NCBI GenBank assembly: GCA_025667525.1
Contig: CM046879.1
Coordinates: forward strand, 366,004,639 to 366,068,638
DNA length: 64,000 bases
Direction of reading: 5' to 3'
Source: Glebionis coronaria
Taxonomy: Eukaryota; Streptophyta; Magnoliopsida; Asterales; Asteraceae
The translations under genes and the position numbers were made by a program. Every line of letters starts with the position of its first letter. Positions within the stretch are counted from its first letter, which is position 1. Below, piece after piece: positions 11,028-23,400 of the stretch. Under the pieces are notes generated by a model. The model had not been told where the DNA came from. It ran no database searches and worked only from the letters and a program-made list of their open reading frames with translations.

Positions 11028-12178
11028 TCGAAGGGTTCTTGGTCAAGTTGCATGTGTTGTGGTGAAGGTAAAGGTTCAGGGATTGGTTCAAGTTGGGGTT
11101 GTGGGTCTGGTTGGGGTTGTGTTGCTTCAATAACAACAATCATAGCTGGGGTTAGGGGTAGGTCACGATGTGGGGGAGAGTTCATCTTCATAAAAATTGC
11201 TTTCTTTTGCACAGGGATATCATAAAAATCATCATGATCCTTTGTGCAGTAATTTTACACCTCAAAAACCATTTGTAAAAATCTGGGATAAGCTAAAGTC
11301 ATTTTGTTCCCTTTATTTTTACACATGCCCTTAAAAATCATTTTGGAATAATTAAATTTTTGCCCAGTAGCAATGCACACAATATCACTAGCAATAGATC
11401 TATTGATCTCATTGTGTGCAGTACACTTGGGACTCAAACATTGCAAGAGGACATGTATTAGGTACTTCCAGGCTGGGGGAAACTCCTGTTTATGATATTT
11501 ATTTAAAGTTCCCTCATCAGGGAAAGGATAACCCAAAGCCCTTAGTCCTTGTTCTATTTCATTAATGGGGAGGGTGGTTATACCATTAGCATCATCAAGA
11601 TGCAAAGCTTGGCGAACCAAAGCTTCAGTAACCACCCATGTTCTCCCATGAACAATAGATGATAATGCAGTCACTCTATTAATTGTTGAGGAACTAACAT
11701 TTTTCCAAAACTGTTTAATATGTGTGACAGGAATGAGTGGAGCATGAGAAAGAGCATACCTAATGGGGGATGCATTCAAATACGCCACTATTTGTGTGTA
11801 TTGGGGAAACAGAGTATCATCAGCTTCAAGATATGCTATCATGTTATGTTGACTCCTGAATCCCAATTCCAAATCACTTGGTTTGAATTTTGGTGCCATT
11901 GTTGAAAGCTGTTTGAATGATTGATAAAGATGAAGTTATAGGAGAAAATTTGGTTAGACAAGAATGATAGGTACCCTGTTTAAAATAGGAGCCAAATATA
12001 TAGGAGAGAAAAGATGCATGTGATTGGCCAAAAATTAGGCAACTATTTTCAAAAATGCAATCATGAAAATATTGAAAAAGAATAAGTTTATCATGCATTA
12101 AATGAGAGTTATCTGCTCCTAAAATTACGGCCCAAAAATATGTCAAAAAGTAACAACTGGGTAGGACCCATTGAGTGT

Positions 12179-12293
12179 CAACGGTAAAAAATAACCCATC
12201 AACGCCCAACGGCTATATTCTTGTCAACGTTTGCCAATGCCATGTCAGCGTCTAAATTGGTCACAACAACGCTTGGTAAAATACTTGTCAGCG
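12179..12293 (-). repeat. Noncoding motif array, six sites
   Basis: CAACG/CAGCG cores at 12179, 12200, 12225, 12246, 12267 and 12289; spacings 21, 25, 21, 21 and 22 bp. No frame is open here, so the period is not due to codons. Confidence 0.88.
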
Positions 12294-12940
12294 TCTAAAG
12301 ATAAAAATTTATAAAAATGAAAAATGACCTTAACAAAGTAATTTATCCTAGAGAAGATAACCAAAAAGTTGATAATTATTATAGGGCGGCAAGTACTGTC
12401 CAGTTATGCATACTTGCTTATGCAAGATAGACATAACAGTCCTCTAGTGTCCCTTGCTAACCAAAACTCTTAACAACTAAGTTACCTTATAAAATCCCTT
12501 GTTATTCCCAGGGAAAACCCATAATAAAATCATTCCCAAGTCTCCCAACAGACCACAACCAATTCTAGGCCAAAAATGTCTTGGCAGCATGCATAGTATA
12601 TCAACTTTGCATGCTACAGTGCCTCATGATTTAGTAAAACTAACTCATACTCACCTGTAGACACAATCTAGAATTGTGATAAGAGTATCATAAGGATACC
12701 CAAAAATCCTAAAGTTTCCTAAAACCTCCCCTTAAACTGTGATACAAATGTTGCCAAAAATATGCATGAACATAAAAAATTTATGTCAAGATAGGAATAG
12801 AAAATTCCAACCATCATCCATAAATAAAACATGCTCAAAAAAGTCTCCAATGATCCATAAGCAACTCTGTATCCAATGGTATAATGCTAACACCACCTGC
12901 ACATTTAGATTGAAAACCACAAAACTAACATTGTTGCTGA

Positions 12941-13054
12941 CAACGCCCCGATAACACTTGTCAGCGTTAAAGAAACATTTGTCAGCGTTAGACAAATTTA
13001 TTGCTGACAACGTCACAATAACACTTATCAGCGTTAAAGTAACCTTTGTCAGTG
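12941..13054 (-). repeat. Noncoding motif array, six sites
   Basis: Cores at 12941, 12962, 12983, 13008, 13029 and 13050 (the last CAGTG); spacings 21, 21, 25, 21 and 21 bp. The block looks like two triplets separated by four extra bases. Confidence 0.9.
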
Positions 13055-13149
13055 TTAGAAAAATATAGTGGAAAATCTAAATCCTCAAAAAGACCAATAA
13101 CAATGCATTATCCTGTACATACTTTTACAAAAAGACTCCAAAACACATA

Positions 13150-14793
13150 TTATGTGAGATTGATCATTCCAATACTTGTTACCAAGTATTGAAACCTTCC
13201 AGCATCAAAAGGTTTAGTTAGTAAATCTGACACATTTTCTTCTGTGTCAACCCTATCTGGTTGTATTAAACCCTTTTCAAAACAATCTCTTATAAAATGG
13301 TGTCTAATTTCTATGTGTTTAGTTTTAAATGATGTACAAGATTCTTGATGAAGTCCATACATAGCCTTCTTGACTCTATACACCTTGTCTGGATTCTCTG
13401 GATCTTCAAAACTAGGAGGCTGCATGACATACACCTCCTCAACAATTATTCCATAGAGGAAGGCACTTTTTACATCTATTTGATAGACAGTGAAGCCCAT
13501 GCAGGATGCATAGGCTAGAAAGATCCTTATAGCTTCAATCCTTGCAACTGGTGCAAAGACCTCTTCATAGTCAATCCCCTCCTCTTATGTATATCCCTGA
13601 GCCACTAAACGTGCCTTGTTTCTGACCACAATGCCTCTTTTATCTCTCTTGTTTCTTAGAACCGATCTTGTCCCTATAGGTCTGACATATCTGGTACAAT
13701 CAACCAGTTCTCAAACATCCTGAATTGCAAATTGGTGAAGCTCATCCTGCATTGCTTCCACCCAACTTGGTTCTTTGAGAGCATCAAAGATCTTCTTGGG
13801 TTCCTGTTGTGACAGAAAACAGACAAACAAACATGCTTGCACAAGAGGGGTATCAACCTTCTTGTGAATATTGGCAATAAATCCACCAAGACCTTGATGA
13901 GATCTTCTAGTCTGAACAGGAGTCATAATATCACCAATGATTTGAGAAGTAGGGTGATTCTTCATAGTAGAAATGAGAACTCCTCCTTCAAAAAGTCTGG
14001 TGTCTTCAATCTCATTATCCATGTTGCCAATATCTTCTTCTTCAGACTATCTTTCATCAATATGAGGATGGACCTCTTCATATAAATTAGAAGTTTCACC
14101 CTGTTCAAAAGTAGAAGAGAAAAGATGCGCAAAAGTGTTGTCAACGCCTGAACCTTGGTTGTCAGCGTTTGGGCTAACAACGCTTGAAATGTTGTTGTCA
14201 ACGTTTGAGCCATCAACGTCTGAATTTGTCCTATCAGCGCTAGATTTGCCTTTGTCAGCGCCTGAAGGACCATGCATGTTATTATCTGGTGGTACTTGGG
14301 GACAACCATTATCCTTTCCAGCAGCAGCAGCATCAAAAGCATCTGTCCATATGGGAATTGTGACATACTCTAGTATAAGAGATGACTTTTCTGCTTGTGA
14401 TCCAACCTCTTCATTAACCTGTGTACCTGAAACATCAACAACTTGTTCTTCCACAACATTTGAAGTTACCTTCACAATGTCTGGATTAGTGACAGGCATA
14501 TAATTTAAAGTCCTAGATAAAGGTTCCAAGTCAAACAACCAATTTGGACCAGTTTCAGGATCACTAGGTTTACTCTCTAAAAACCTAACATGTACTCTTT
14601 CAAGTATACGTTTTCCTTTTTAAGATAAACCCTATATCCCTTGCTCTGTACTGAATACCCCACGAAATAGCCTTCATCACCTTTTGCACTAAATTTACCT
14701 AAGGCATCACTAGTATCAAGTACAACTACATGACAACCAAAAGGTCTAAGAAAACCAATATTAGGTTTTCTTCCCCAAAGTAATTCATAAGGT
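13150..14793 (-). pseudogene. E3 pol, 3' part: RT N-terminal portion fused to RNase H end
   Basis: Resumes the frame cut by E4 at 14798. First a copia-type integrase C-terminal/linker part (TPYELLWG near 14780; DEGYFVGYS near 14670), then a low-complexity linker, then reverse transcriptase (PSWVEAMQDELHQF near 13750; ARLVAQGYT near 13600; [20 protein letters not shown] at 13430-13490). At about 13347 RT stops after KAMYGLHQ and jumps in frame to the RNase H end ([26 protein letters not shown]), ending at 13150. The catalytic YVDD block and most of RNase H are deleted. Stops occur at about 14045, 13708 and 13585. It cannot make cDNA. Confidence 0.9.
14142..14260 (-). repeat. Motif array in the E3 pol linker, seven sites
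   Basis: Cores at 14142, 14163, 14178, 14199, 14214, 14235 and 14256; spacings 21, 15, 21, 15, 21 and 21 bp. They fall in the low-complexity stretch between integrase and RT and encode repeated Ala-Asp or Val-Asp pairs. Confidence 0.88.
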
Positions 14794-14798
14794 GTTTT

Positions 14799-15117
14799 TG
14801 TAGGATATGTAAATCTATGCTTATGTTTTAGAGAGAGGAAGAGATAGAAAGATGGTGGATTTCACACTTCTAGATAGAGAAAGTTTAAGAGAACTATGTG
14901 TTATTCAAATGAAATCACCACCCTCTCCATCAATAGAGAGGGTTTATATACCAAGCCCATAAGATGGGCTTGGGCTTACATTTGGGCCGGCCATACAAGC
15001 ATGGACCGGGCTTTTCCTTGTTTAGTTAATTAAAAGATATCTAGACTACGAGCTACAACTTAATATATTGTCGGAGTTACCGAATCTTCCTAAATACGTA
15101 AAAACGTATTTCTAACA
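14799..15117 (-). repeat. E4 3' LTR (319 bp)
   Basis: Plus-strand ends TGTAGGATAT and TTTCTAACA. A sense TATA box GGTATATAAACC is at 14941-14952, surrounded by a GGGCTTGGGC/GCCCAAGCCC-like GC patch. Confidence 0.95.
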
Positions 15118-15127
15118 ATCTCCCCCT
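15118..15127 (-). other. E4 polypurine tract
   Basis: Element-sense AGGGGGAGAT directly before the LTR start TGTTAGAAAT. Related CTCCCCC tracts recur at 16884, 16994 and 28447. Confidence 0.85.
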
Positions 15128-17020
15128 AAGGGAGGTCACTCCAAACAAGGGCGTCACCCGAGTTACAATAATAAAATAAACCTAGCATACTATGCTTGTC
15201 TTGAGCTCGTAGTCTTCGTCTTTCTTTTCTTTTTCTTTTCTGGTGAACATGCTGATGTGATCTTTGATATCAATCTTTAGCATTAATCTCTTGCCTTGAT
15301 CTTGTGCATCCATCACTTGTGATCTTCGCCTCCTCGTGACACTATGTCCCACATACTTATACCTTCGTAATTCTTGAAAGCTTCAGAGTTCGATACAGCG
15401 GAAGACTTAACTTTTAGGATTTCTTGAATTAGATGAGGTATTAAGTGCATAAAGTATAAGCATGCGGGGACGACTTCTTCTTGGATCTCGCAACGCCACC
15501 GTCTTCAAATGCCGCAACATAAGTAGACACGAACGAAATGGCTTTGAACATTTCATTCTAATTCGGTAGCATTTTACCTCCAGTCGATGAAGACCGTTGG
15601 ACGATATAAAATATCGTACTTGTGGTAGGTAGATTTAATTAAAAATCTCCTTGACAATATTTCGCGGGTAAACCCGTTCTCTTTACTCGACCGTCCAAAG
15701 CTGACTGCGAACGTAAAGAGTGAATCATTTGGATAAAATTATCCGCATGATTAAAGCCGTCAATTCTGATTCCTGGAACAAGTTTGATTCATTAAAGAAT
15801 CGCACCATCGTTGCTTTCCAGTTGTCACGAGCTTGATTCGTATAGAATCTTGCAAGTTACCTACCAAGTGCTGTTTGAGGTTAACACTAGAAGGATTTCC
15901 ACTCTTCACTGTGAACACTAAGGTGTCACTCTGAGTGTTTTGGCAAGATCACTGAGATATTGCGTAGAGGCCTGGAACGTGTTTAAGTTCAGTTAAGAAT
16001 TAAACCACTGTTGCTTTCCAGTTATCACAAGTTTGATTCATAAAGAATCGCACAAGTCACCTACCATGAGCTTTTTGATATTCGCTCAAGAATGATTTCC
16101 ATCTTCATTGTAACTACTTTCGTATTACTCGGATGTTCAGGCAAGATCATGAAGATTTTGCGTAGGACTCTTAAGATCTTTCTTACTTTTCAGAGTGTAT
16201 GAAGAAGCAAGGAATTATAAAAGTGTGTCCTAATGAGATATTTGATGATCTCAAATGGCTCTAGATTCGATTGTGCACTTTGGATTTTAGTGATCGGAGG
16301 ATGGAGAGGAGTGCCACCTTTTCAATACTAATTTACTCGGAGTGAATAAATCGATAGATAACGTGTTGTCTCCGTGTGATTAAAACAAATATCTTTTAAG
16401 AGATATCTGAGTTAGCTGGGATGGATTGTGCATTGCATCACTGGGTCCATGATGTCTATCTTCAATATCGAGCATCATTAAAATGATCTCAATAGCATAT
16501 GTGTTGACCTGGTTTCTGCCTAAAGTTGTAAGGAGGGCTTCTTTCTTTACACCCTTTATCTTTACAATTCTTTTTCATTCTTCAACCCCTTCAATGCTTA
16601 CCAATATGTCATAACTAGCACCTTGTTGTGATTGTTTCAATGCTAACTTAAGTACTTGGTCGGCATTCAGCTACGTTCACAATCATTCTCCATCTTTCCT
16701 AAGGACTATTATTTCTAGCTATGGAATGTCCTTGGGAAGATTCCTCCGGTTCTAGAAGAATCATTGGACTTAACCTATCCTACCATCCTTATGTCACCAC
16801 AATCTTCATCGTCGTGAAATAAATGGGTTTTGGGTAAGTATATGTCACAATGAAAATCCATTTTAATATGCAAATCTGTTTTGCTCCCCCTTAACATATG
16901 CCAAGATATTCGAAAACATTTGGCATATGTCGGGATGAGCCAGCACATTAAGTCAAACCATTTGTGATAATATCCCATATTAAATCACATTTTCTCCCCC
17001 ATATTAAAAATATTAACCCA
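15128..17020 (-). other. E4 3' noncoding region, distal part
   Basis: No credible reading frame in 1.9 kb. It holds an imperfect 200-bp tandem duplication (15772-16170) and two extra polypurine-like tracts near its E5-proximal end. The region continues beyond E5 at 28116. Confidence 0.7.
15772..16170. repeat. Imperfect 200-bp tandem duplication in E4
   Basis: Copy 1 (15772-15970) and copy 2 (15971-16170) both start CCTGGAAC, contain GTTGCTTTCCAGTT, CACCTACCA or TACCTACCA and GGCAAGATCA, and end in TTGCGTAG. They are clearly diverged, so the duplication is old relative to this insertion. Confidence 0.75.
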
Positions 17021-17025
17021 ATCGA

Positions 17026-20017
17026 TGTAAAACCCGCATGCTTTTACCATGCATAGTACCCTTAGGATTGTACGTACTAGTTAAAACTTTCCTAATATAG
17101 CATGATTACGAGTACGTGTTAGGAGTTTACGTATTACGTACGTGTTAGAACACGATAAGTATTTTATATGCACGATCACGTAATAATTATTTAACAATAA
17201 TTAATCACGAACATGCGATCATGAAATCATGAACGTAATTAAAACACGAACTATTATTAATTACGTATATATATTTATTACGAGCGTAATTAAATATATT
17301 GGATCACGGTATTTACGTAACGAGAACAATTAAAACACGAACATAAATAAACACAAACGAGTAACTAAATAACGAGACACGGAGAAAGGTACGGGAACCC
17401 CATGTGGGGTCCCTACCCGCGGCCAAACAAGGACAAATGGGCCAAGCCCATTTGTCAATTTTACTAAAGGGGGTTAATTAATTTTTCACTACACAAATTA
17501 ACTTACAGAAGATTTTTAAGAAAAACCTAAAAACCCTCCTTCCTCCTTCTCTTTGTGCCGCCATCCTAAGAACACCGTACAAGGTGGTTCTTGATCTTGG
17601 ATCTCAAAATTCTAGTGATTTATCGTGTTGGTTCTTCGTTCTCTTGATCCACGAATTCGGTAAAACATTTTAAACCTTTTCTTTTAATTTAATCTTTTAT
17701 TAATTATGAACATGTGATGTTTTTTATAAAAACATAATAATTAATCATAGATCTAACATTTTTTGGTGATTAATTAAATCAAAGGGTTGTTTTAAGGGGT
17801 GTTTTGTTTTGGCCGCAGGCTGCAACCGAACCCGAGGGGGTTTCGATTTGCCAAGCCGACCACCACCAAGACCATATGGTCTTGGTTGGTGCGTGTGGGT
17901 CCCACAGCAGCAAGGGGAAACACGGGAAACCCCGAGTTGGTTCGGGGTACGGTGTCGATTCATGTCCGGTTCATGTTTTTAGCCTAGATCCGGTTCATGG
18001 CGTATGTTAGTTTTTTTATGTTATGAACTTATGTTAAAATTAAATTAATAAAAGATGTGATTAATTTAATAACATGACTTAGGTTATTTAATTATTAATG
18101 AACATGAAATTATTTTAACCTAAATATTTATATATTTAAGACTTATGATTAATTAATTATTTTAAAACCATGGATATAATTAATTAATTAACATGACTTA
18201 GGTTATATTATTAATATATAATAATACATATTTTAACCTAAGTATTTAACTTATTTAATTAAAAACATGTTATACTTTAATTAAATATTATAACCTATAG
18301 TTTAATTAAATTACATGAAATAATTATTAAACTATACAATATACCATATGACTTAGAAAATAATCATGAAAAACACTTAGGCTTATGTACTTAGCTTATT
18401 TAACCAGCTTATTTCAAATTATGGAAACTTTCTATTTTTAGAAACTTAATTAAATAAGGCAGCTAATCTATTTATGGAAACCAGCTATTTTTAGAAACTT
18501 ATTTATTTAAGGCAGCTAATCTATTTATGGAAACTTATTTAATTAAGGCAGCAAATCTATTTATGGAAACTTTCTATTTTTAGAAACTTATCTATTTTAA
18601 GCAGTAAATCTATTTTTGGAAACTTTCTATTTTTGGAAACTTTCTATTTTTGGAAACTTTCTATTTTTGGAAACTTTCTATTTTTGGTAACTTTCTATTT
18701 TTGGAAACTTTCTATTTTTGGAAACTTTCTATTTTTGGAAACTTTCTATTTTAGGAAACCTGCTATTTTTGGAAAGTTACTTATTATTACACAGTAAGTA
18801 TAATAACACATGAAATACCAGAAATACTTAATCAGATTAAACAGAATATAAGATTTAATACAGTTTAAGGCTTTAAACAGTAAAACATAGTAAGAACACA
18901 TAGAATAAGCTAAGACATGACAAAAAACCAGCTATGTATTTAGTTAGCAGATACTTATTCATGTACGTATTTATGTAGCACTAGTGATTCAGAAGTAGGA
19001 TTCTCGCAGTTCGTCTTTCTCGTTCACTGGACATAAGGTACGGATTCCCGTCCTTTCAGTATGGACATTCTTTCCTTATTAGGATTCCCCGTATGCAGCC
19101 AACTGTTTTCCCGTAGTATAAGTTACGTGTTTGATTGCTTATGTTTAATTATGATTACCTATAGCCATATACATGCATGACCAGTTTCACCTAGTTATGG
19201 AGGTACCATAACCATAACATTAGAGGCACTGATGTTATGACTTCACCACGGCGGAGTGATTGCTCGTGGCGTCCCTTCAGCTTTTGGCCATTTATTTATA
19301 TTTATCATGTGGGGCGTATGGGTACATCCTAGTTACATGTTTTTATTCAGGATTACATGGTGAATGTGGTGTGTGCCTTGCATCTTTCACAAGGAGCTGA
19401 TCCCTCCTACCCATAAACCAGTATATTAAATTAGAGGCAGCCCCTCTAATTTGCATGATGAGGTCACCCCTCCAATTATTCATGCACGGTGGATTTTCAT
19501 GACCTATATTGGTTACTGGTAAAATATGACAAACAGTTCTTATAAGATAAACATAAGACTTTCAAACTATAAACCAGTTTTATTAAGACTTAACCAGGTT
19601 ACTCGGGACTTAGTTTTCTTCCGCTGTTATTATGTTATATGCTATCCTATTCATGATTTATTGTACATCCGTGCACTGAGCGTATTTGCTCAGCCTTTTT
19701 CCCTTTCTATGTTCCCAAAACGGCAGGTACTCAGGGACGCTCGTTGACACTAAGAGTACGTGCATATGGACTGGAAGCTGTCTAGCCTTCGTTACATTAT
19801 GCATTTCCTTTCTTATGATACTTATGCTTTGGACATTGTTTAGTCCTTTTCCTTTATTATACTATGTTTGTGTGTGATGAGCTTTATTTTTGGACTACCG
19901 ATGTTTGATTCCGGTATTTTCCTTTTTATGGTCAAGTAATGTTTAGACATTTTACCTTGTATGCTTTGATGACACGCCATAATTACTATGATATTATTTC
20001 CAAAATGGGGTGTTACA
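17026..20017 (+). repeat. E5 5' LTR (2992 bp)
   Basis: Ends TGTAAAACCC and GGGGTGTTACA. Contains AT-rich stretches and a 17-bp tandem array at about 18610-18780. Small frames such as the ones at 17799-18010 recur in the other LTR simply because the LTR is duplicated. Confidence 0.96.
18610..18780 (+). repeat. 17-bp tandem array in E5 5' LTR
   Basis: About ten units of TATTTTTGGAAACTTTC, with single-base variants (GGTAAC, TTTAGG, GAAACCTGC, GAAAGTTAC) at the 3' side. Looser relatives (TATTTATGGAAAC, TATTTTTAGAAAC) extend upstream to about 18420. Confidence 0.9.
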
Positions 20018-20021
20018 ATTA

Positions 20022-20034
20022 TGGTATCAGAGCC
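20022..20034 (+). other. E5 primer binding site
   Basis: TGGTATCAGAGCC, four bases after the LTR end; initiator tRNA-Met type. Confidence 0.93.
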
Positions 20035-20474
20035 AAGGCTTCAGCCTGTAGGCTCTCAAATATGACCTGTGATTAGTGGGTAGTCACTACGGTCTTCCTA
20101 GAACTGACAGTTGTTTTCATGCATTCATAATTTTTAAGCATGCATATACATGTCATTGTTGCAGGGTTTTTGACTAAGTAATGGTTGGTACAGGACTGGC
20201 CCTATTTAGTCGCATGTGTTTTATCGAAACTTTTAGATTTGGGACCGACCCATAGGCATCCCCTCGCTATGTCTTTTGTTTTGGGTGAACTGACCAGAGA
20301 CGTTCACTCTCGAGCATACAAAAGTTTTCATAAAACTGCATCATGCATTCATACACAAAATTTTCTTGCATAAAATTTTTCTCGTGAAATTTTAGTATAA
20401 ATTTTTTTTTCATGTATATATTTATATTTTATGTTTTGAACTGTTTAATCATATGTTTTATGTTATACTGTCAG
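20035..20474 (+). other. E5 5' leader
   Basis: Noncoding 440 bp between PBS and gag, with a T-rich run at about 20402. I see no credible frame or further signal. Confidence 0.6.
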
Positions 20475-23400
20475 ATGGTTCTCACACGCGAACAGGAGAA
20501 ACTCAATGCTGCAATTTAGGCTGCCATGCAAGCCTTGCTTCCTCAACTAAGGAATGACATCCGGGCTGAAGTTCAAGCTGTCAACAATCAGCAGCACAAT
20601 CAGCCACCTCCTCCTCCTCTAGTGACATTAGCAGTATGGCTGGAGAGATTCAACAAGCTCCGCCCTCGAGCTTTTGAGAAGACAGATAGCCCTAACGATG
20701 CTGAAAGCTGGTTGGCTCACATCGAGAAGATTTTCAACGCTATGGGTTGTGACCCCGCATACAAGGCGAGGTTGGCATGTTATCGGTTCGAAGGCGATGT
20801 ACTCAACTGGTGGTTAGCATTGATGCAATCTGAAGGTGGTGATGAGTGGGTTGCTGGTTTGACTTGGGCTCAGTTCAAGGACAGGGTGATGGAGCAGTTC
20901 TTTCCCAAGGCTGAGCAGGACAAGCTCAAGAGAGAGTACCATAGGATCCGACAGAGAGCTGGGGAGAATAGCAACGAGTTTATGCAGCGCTTTCTTCGCT
21001 TGGCTGGTTTCCTTGGTGCGGCAGCAGGTACTCCTGAAGAGCAGGCACATCACTTCAGATGGGCTCTTCGCACATTGGTCGCAAACAATCTGGTGTGTGC
21101 TACGTTTAATACTGTAGCACAAGTGGCCGATGCAACACGAAAACTGGAGATGCTGTAGGAGAGAGATGAGTTCGGGGAAGCTGAAAGACCCGACAAGAGG
21201 CAGAAAACTGGGGACCGGTCTCAGCCGGCTACTCAGCAGCAGCCTCATCAGCCCAAGGGAAACGGTCAGACTAACGACTGTTCTGCTACGGATAGGCGTG
21301 GCGGTAATGACAATTACCGTAAAAACGCCGGGCACTCCAACAACAGCAGGAACCATGGAAACGGTAGGGACCAGAACCAGAGAGGTTCGCAGCCTAGCCG
21401 TCCAGCTATCACTGGTCCTCATCCAGCCAGAGCACCTGCTGGAGGATACACTCATCCTCTTTGCTCAACTTGCCACCGTAGGCATCCAGGACCATGTCGC
21501 CGTAATACTGATGCGTGCTTCAAATGTGGTCTTCCTGGCCATATTATGAAGGATTGTCGTAAGGGCGAGATGGAGGGTACATCGGGACATGCTGATACCA
21601 ACCCGCCTCCTACTGTCGGACGTGTCTACACGACATCTCGGGACCAGGCCAACAAGTCTACAGGTACCATCACTGGAATCTTGTATATGTATGGCCGCGC
21701 TGCATGTGTTCTTTTTGATACGGGTGCTACTCACTCGGTTATTTCTACTGCTTATGCTAAGAACATTAGGATGCCTCCCTTGCCACTAGAAAATAGGCTT
21801 ACTATTTCCACACCTTTGAGGGACTCTGTATTGATCACCCATGTATACAAGAGTCTTCCCTTAGAATTTGATGATAAGGTTCGACCTGTCGACGCACTTC
21901 CGCTGGACATGAATGACTTCGACATGATTTTGGGCATGGATTGGCTATCCAAGTATCATGCTACCATAGACTGCCATTCATATCGAGTTATCTTTGGTGA
22001 TGTCAATGCACCAGAGTACATTCATAATGGGTTCGTACCCGAACGGTCTGTACAAGTCATATCCACCTTACAAGCGCGTGCACTACTGTCACATGGCTGC
22101 GAGGGTTATCTAGCTAAGGTTCACGACATGGATGCTGAATCTCCATCGATTCAGGATCAACCTATAGTGTCGGAATTCCAAGATGTGTTTCCAACAGAAC
22201 TTCCGGGCATACCACCTGCACGAGAAGTGGAATTCAGTATCGAGCTGATTCCAGGAGATGAACCAATCTCCAAGGCTCCTTATCGCATGGCTCCCATAGA
22301 GCTGAAGGAGCTGAAGGATCAACTGCAAGAACTTCTTGAACGAGGTTTCATTCGACCGAGCGCATCTCCATGGGGAGCACCGGTCTTGTTTGTTAAGAAG
22401 AAGGACGGCAGTATGCGTCTTTGCATAGACTATCGCGAGCTCAACAAGATTACCATTCGGAATAGATATCCACTGCCACGCATTGATGATCTGTTTGACC
22501 AACTCCAAGGGGCCAAACACTTCTCCAAGATTGATCTTAGGTCAGGCTATCATCAGCTACGGGTCAAGGAGCAGGACATCGCTAAGACTGCCTTTCGTAC
22601 CCGCTATGGCCACTACGAGTTTGTAGTTATGCCATTTGGCCTGACAAATGCTCCAGCAGTGTTCATGGATCTGATGAACAGAATCTTCCATGAATTTCTG
22701 GACAAGTTCGTCATTGTTTTCATCGATGACATTCTGATTTTCTCAAAGTCCAAGGAGGAACACGAAGACCATCTTCGTACAGTACTACAGATTCTTCGCC
22801 AGAAGCAGCTGTATGCTAAATTCTCCAAGTGTAAGTTCTGGTTAGACAAGGTGGCATTCTTAGGTCACATTGTATCAGCAGAAGGAATCACTATGGATCC
22901 AGCGAAGGTTGAGGCCATTACTAAGTGGCCAAGGCCGACATCAGCGACGGAAGTCCGCAGTTTCTTAGGCTTAGCTGGCTATTACCGTAGGTTCGTGGAG
23001 AACTTCTCCCGCCTAGCACTACCATTGACCAAAATGATGCGGAAAGGGGAGAAATTCGTCTGGACTGAAGATCGAGAGAAGAGCTTTGAAGACCTGAAGC
23101 AGAAGCTAGTATCTGCACCTATTCGAACTCTACCATCTAGTACGGGTGGATTTCAAATCTACAGCGATGCATCGGGGAAGGGACTTGGCTGTGTTCTCAT
23201 GCAACATGGGAAAGTGATCGCGTACGCTTCACGACAGCTTAAGCCTTATGAAGAAAATTACCCCACGCACTATCTGGAACTTGCTGCAGTCGTGTTTGCA
23301 TTGAAGATATGGAGACACTACTTATATGGAGAATCATGTGACATTTTTACGGACCACAAGAGCTTGAAGTATATCTTCAATCAGCGTGAATTGAACATGA

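Larger units (their letters stand above)
8833..11899 (-). pseudogene. E3 additional ORF downstream of pol, unknown function
   Basis: Begins at ATG 11897-11899 (MAPKFKPSDLELGFRSQHN) and continues in one frame to about 9310, broken by TAA at 11255 and TAG at 9845 and 9605, then after a frameshift near 9300 to the stop at 8833; intact length would be about 1020 codons. The first 215 residues look like a folded helical domain (LFPQYTQIVAYLNASPIRYA, then HIKQFWKNVSSS). The middle (11200-9850) is low-complexity, Pro/Gln- then Ser/Thr/Glu-rich, with a 7-residue repeat LGVDKTDLNADMSNLGAD near 10230-10330. The last 160 residues are again globular (EDLVDLWRLLETKYE). No signal peptide, membrane segment or retroviral enzyme motif is visible. 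I recall similar uncharacterised proteins near copia polyproteins in Asteraceae. It shares pol's strand and lies between RT and LTR, where env-like ORFs sit in some plant copia elements, but nothing envelope-like is seen. Confidence 0.72.
11900..13149 (-). other. E3 noncoding region between pol remnant and extra ORF
   Basis: No credible reading frame. It contains two motif arrays (12179-12293 and 12941-13054), annotated separately, and otherwise A/T-rich sequence. It may contain the signals that allow expression of the extra ORF, such as a splice acceptor or internal promoter, but I cannot identify one. Confidence 0.6.

Noticed and set aside
9945..11225. Long plus-strand frames opposite the E3 extra ORF
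   Set aside because: They mirror the coding bias of the minus-strand ORF; composition is low-complexity and no domain is seen.
8833..11899. E3 extra ORF as an envelope gene
   Set aside because: Position fits, but no signal peptide, transmembrane helix or coiled-coil/fusion-like segment is apparent.
17745..18010. Small overlapping frames in E5 LTR, also seen near 25865-26100
   Set aside because: They recur only because the LTR is duplicated; three frames on two strands are open at once in a GC-rich patch and none resembles a known protein.
20814..21455. Minus-strand frame opposite E5 gag
   Set aside because: Antisense shadow; gag motifs are clear on the plus strand.
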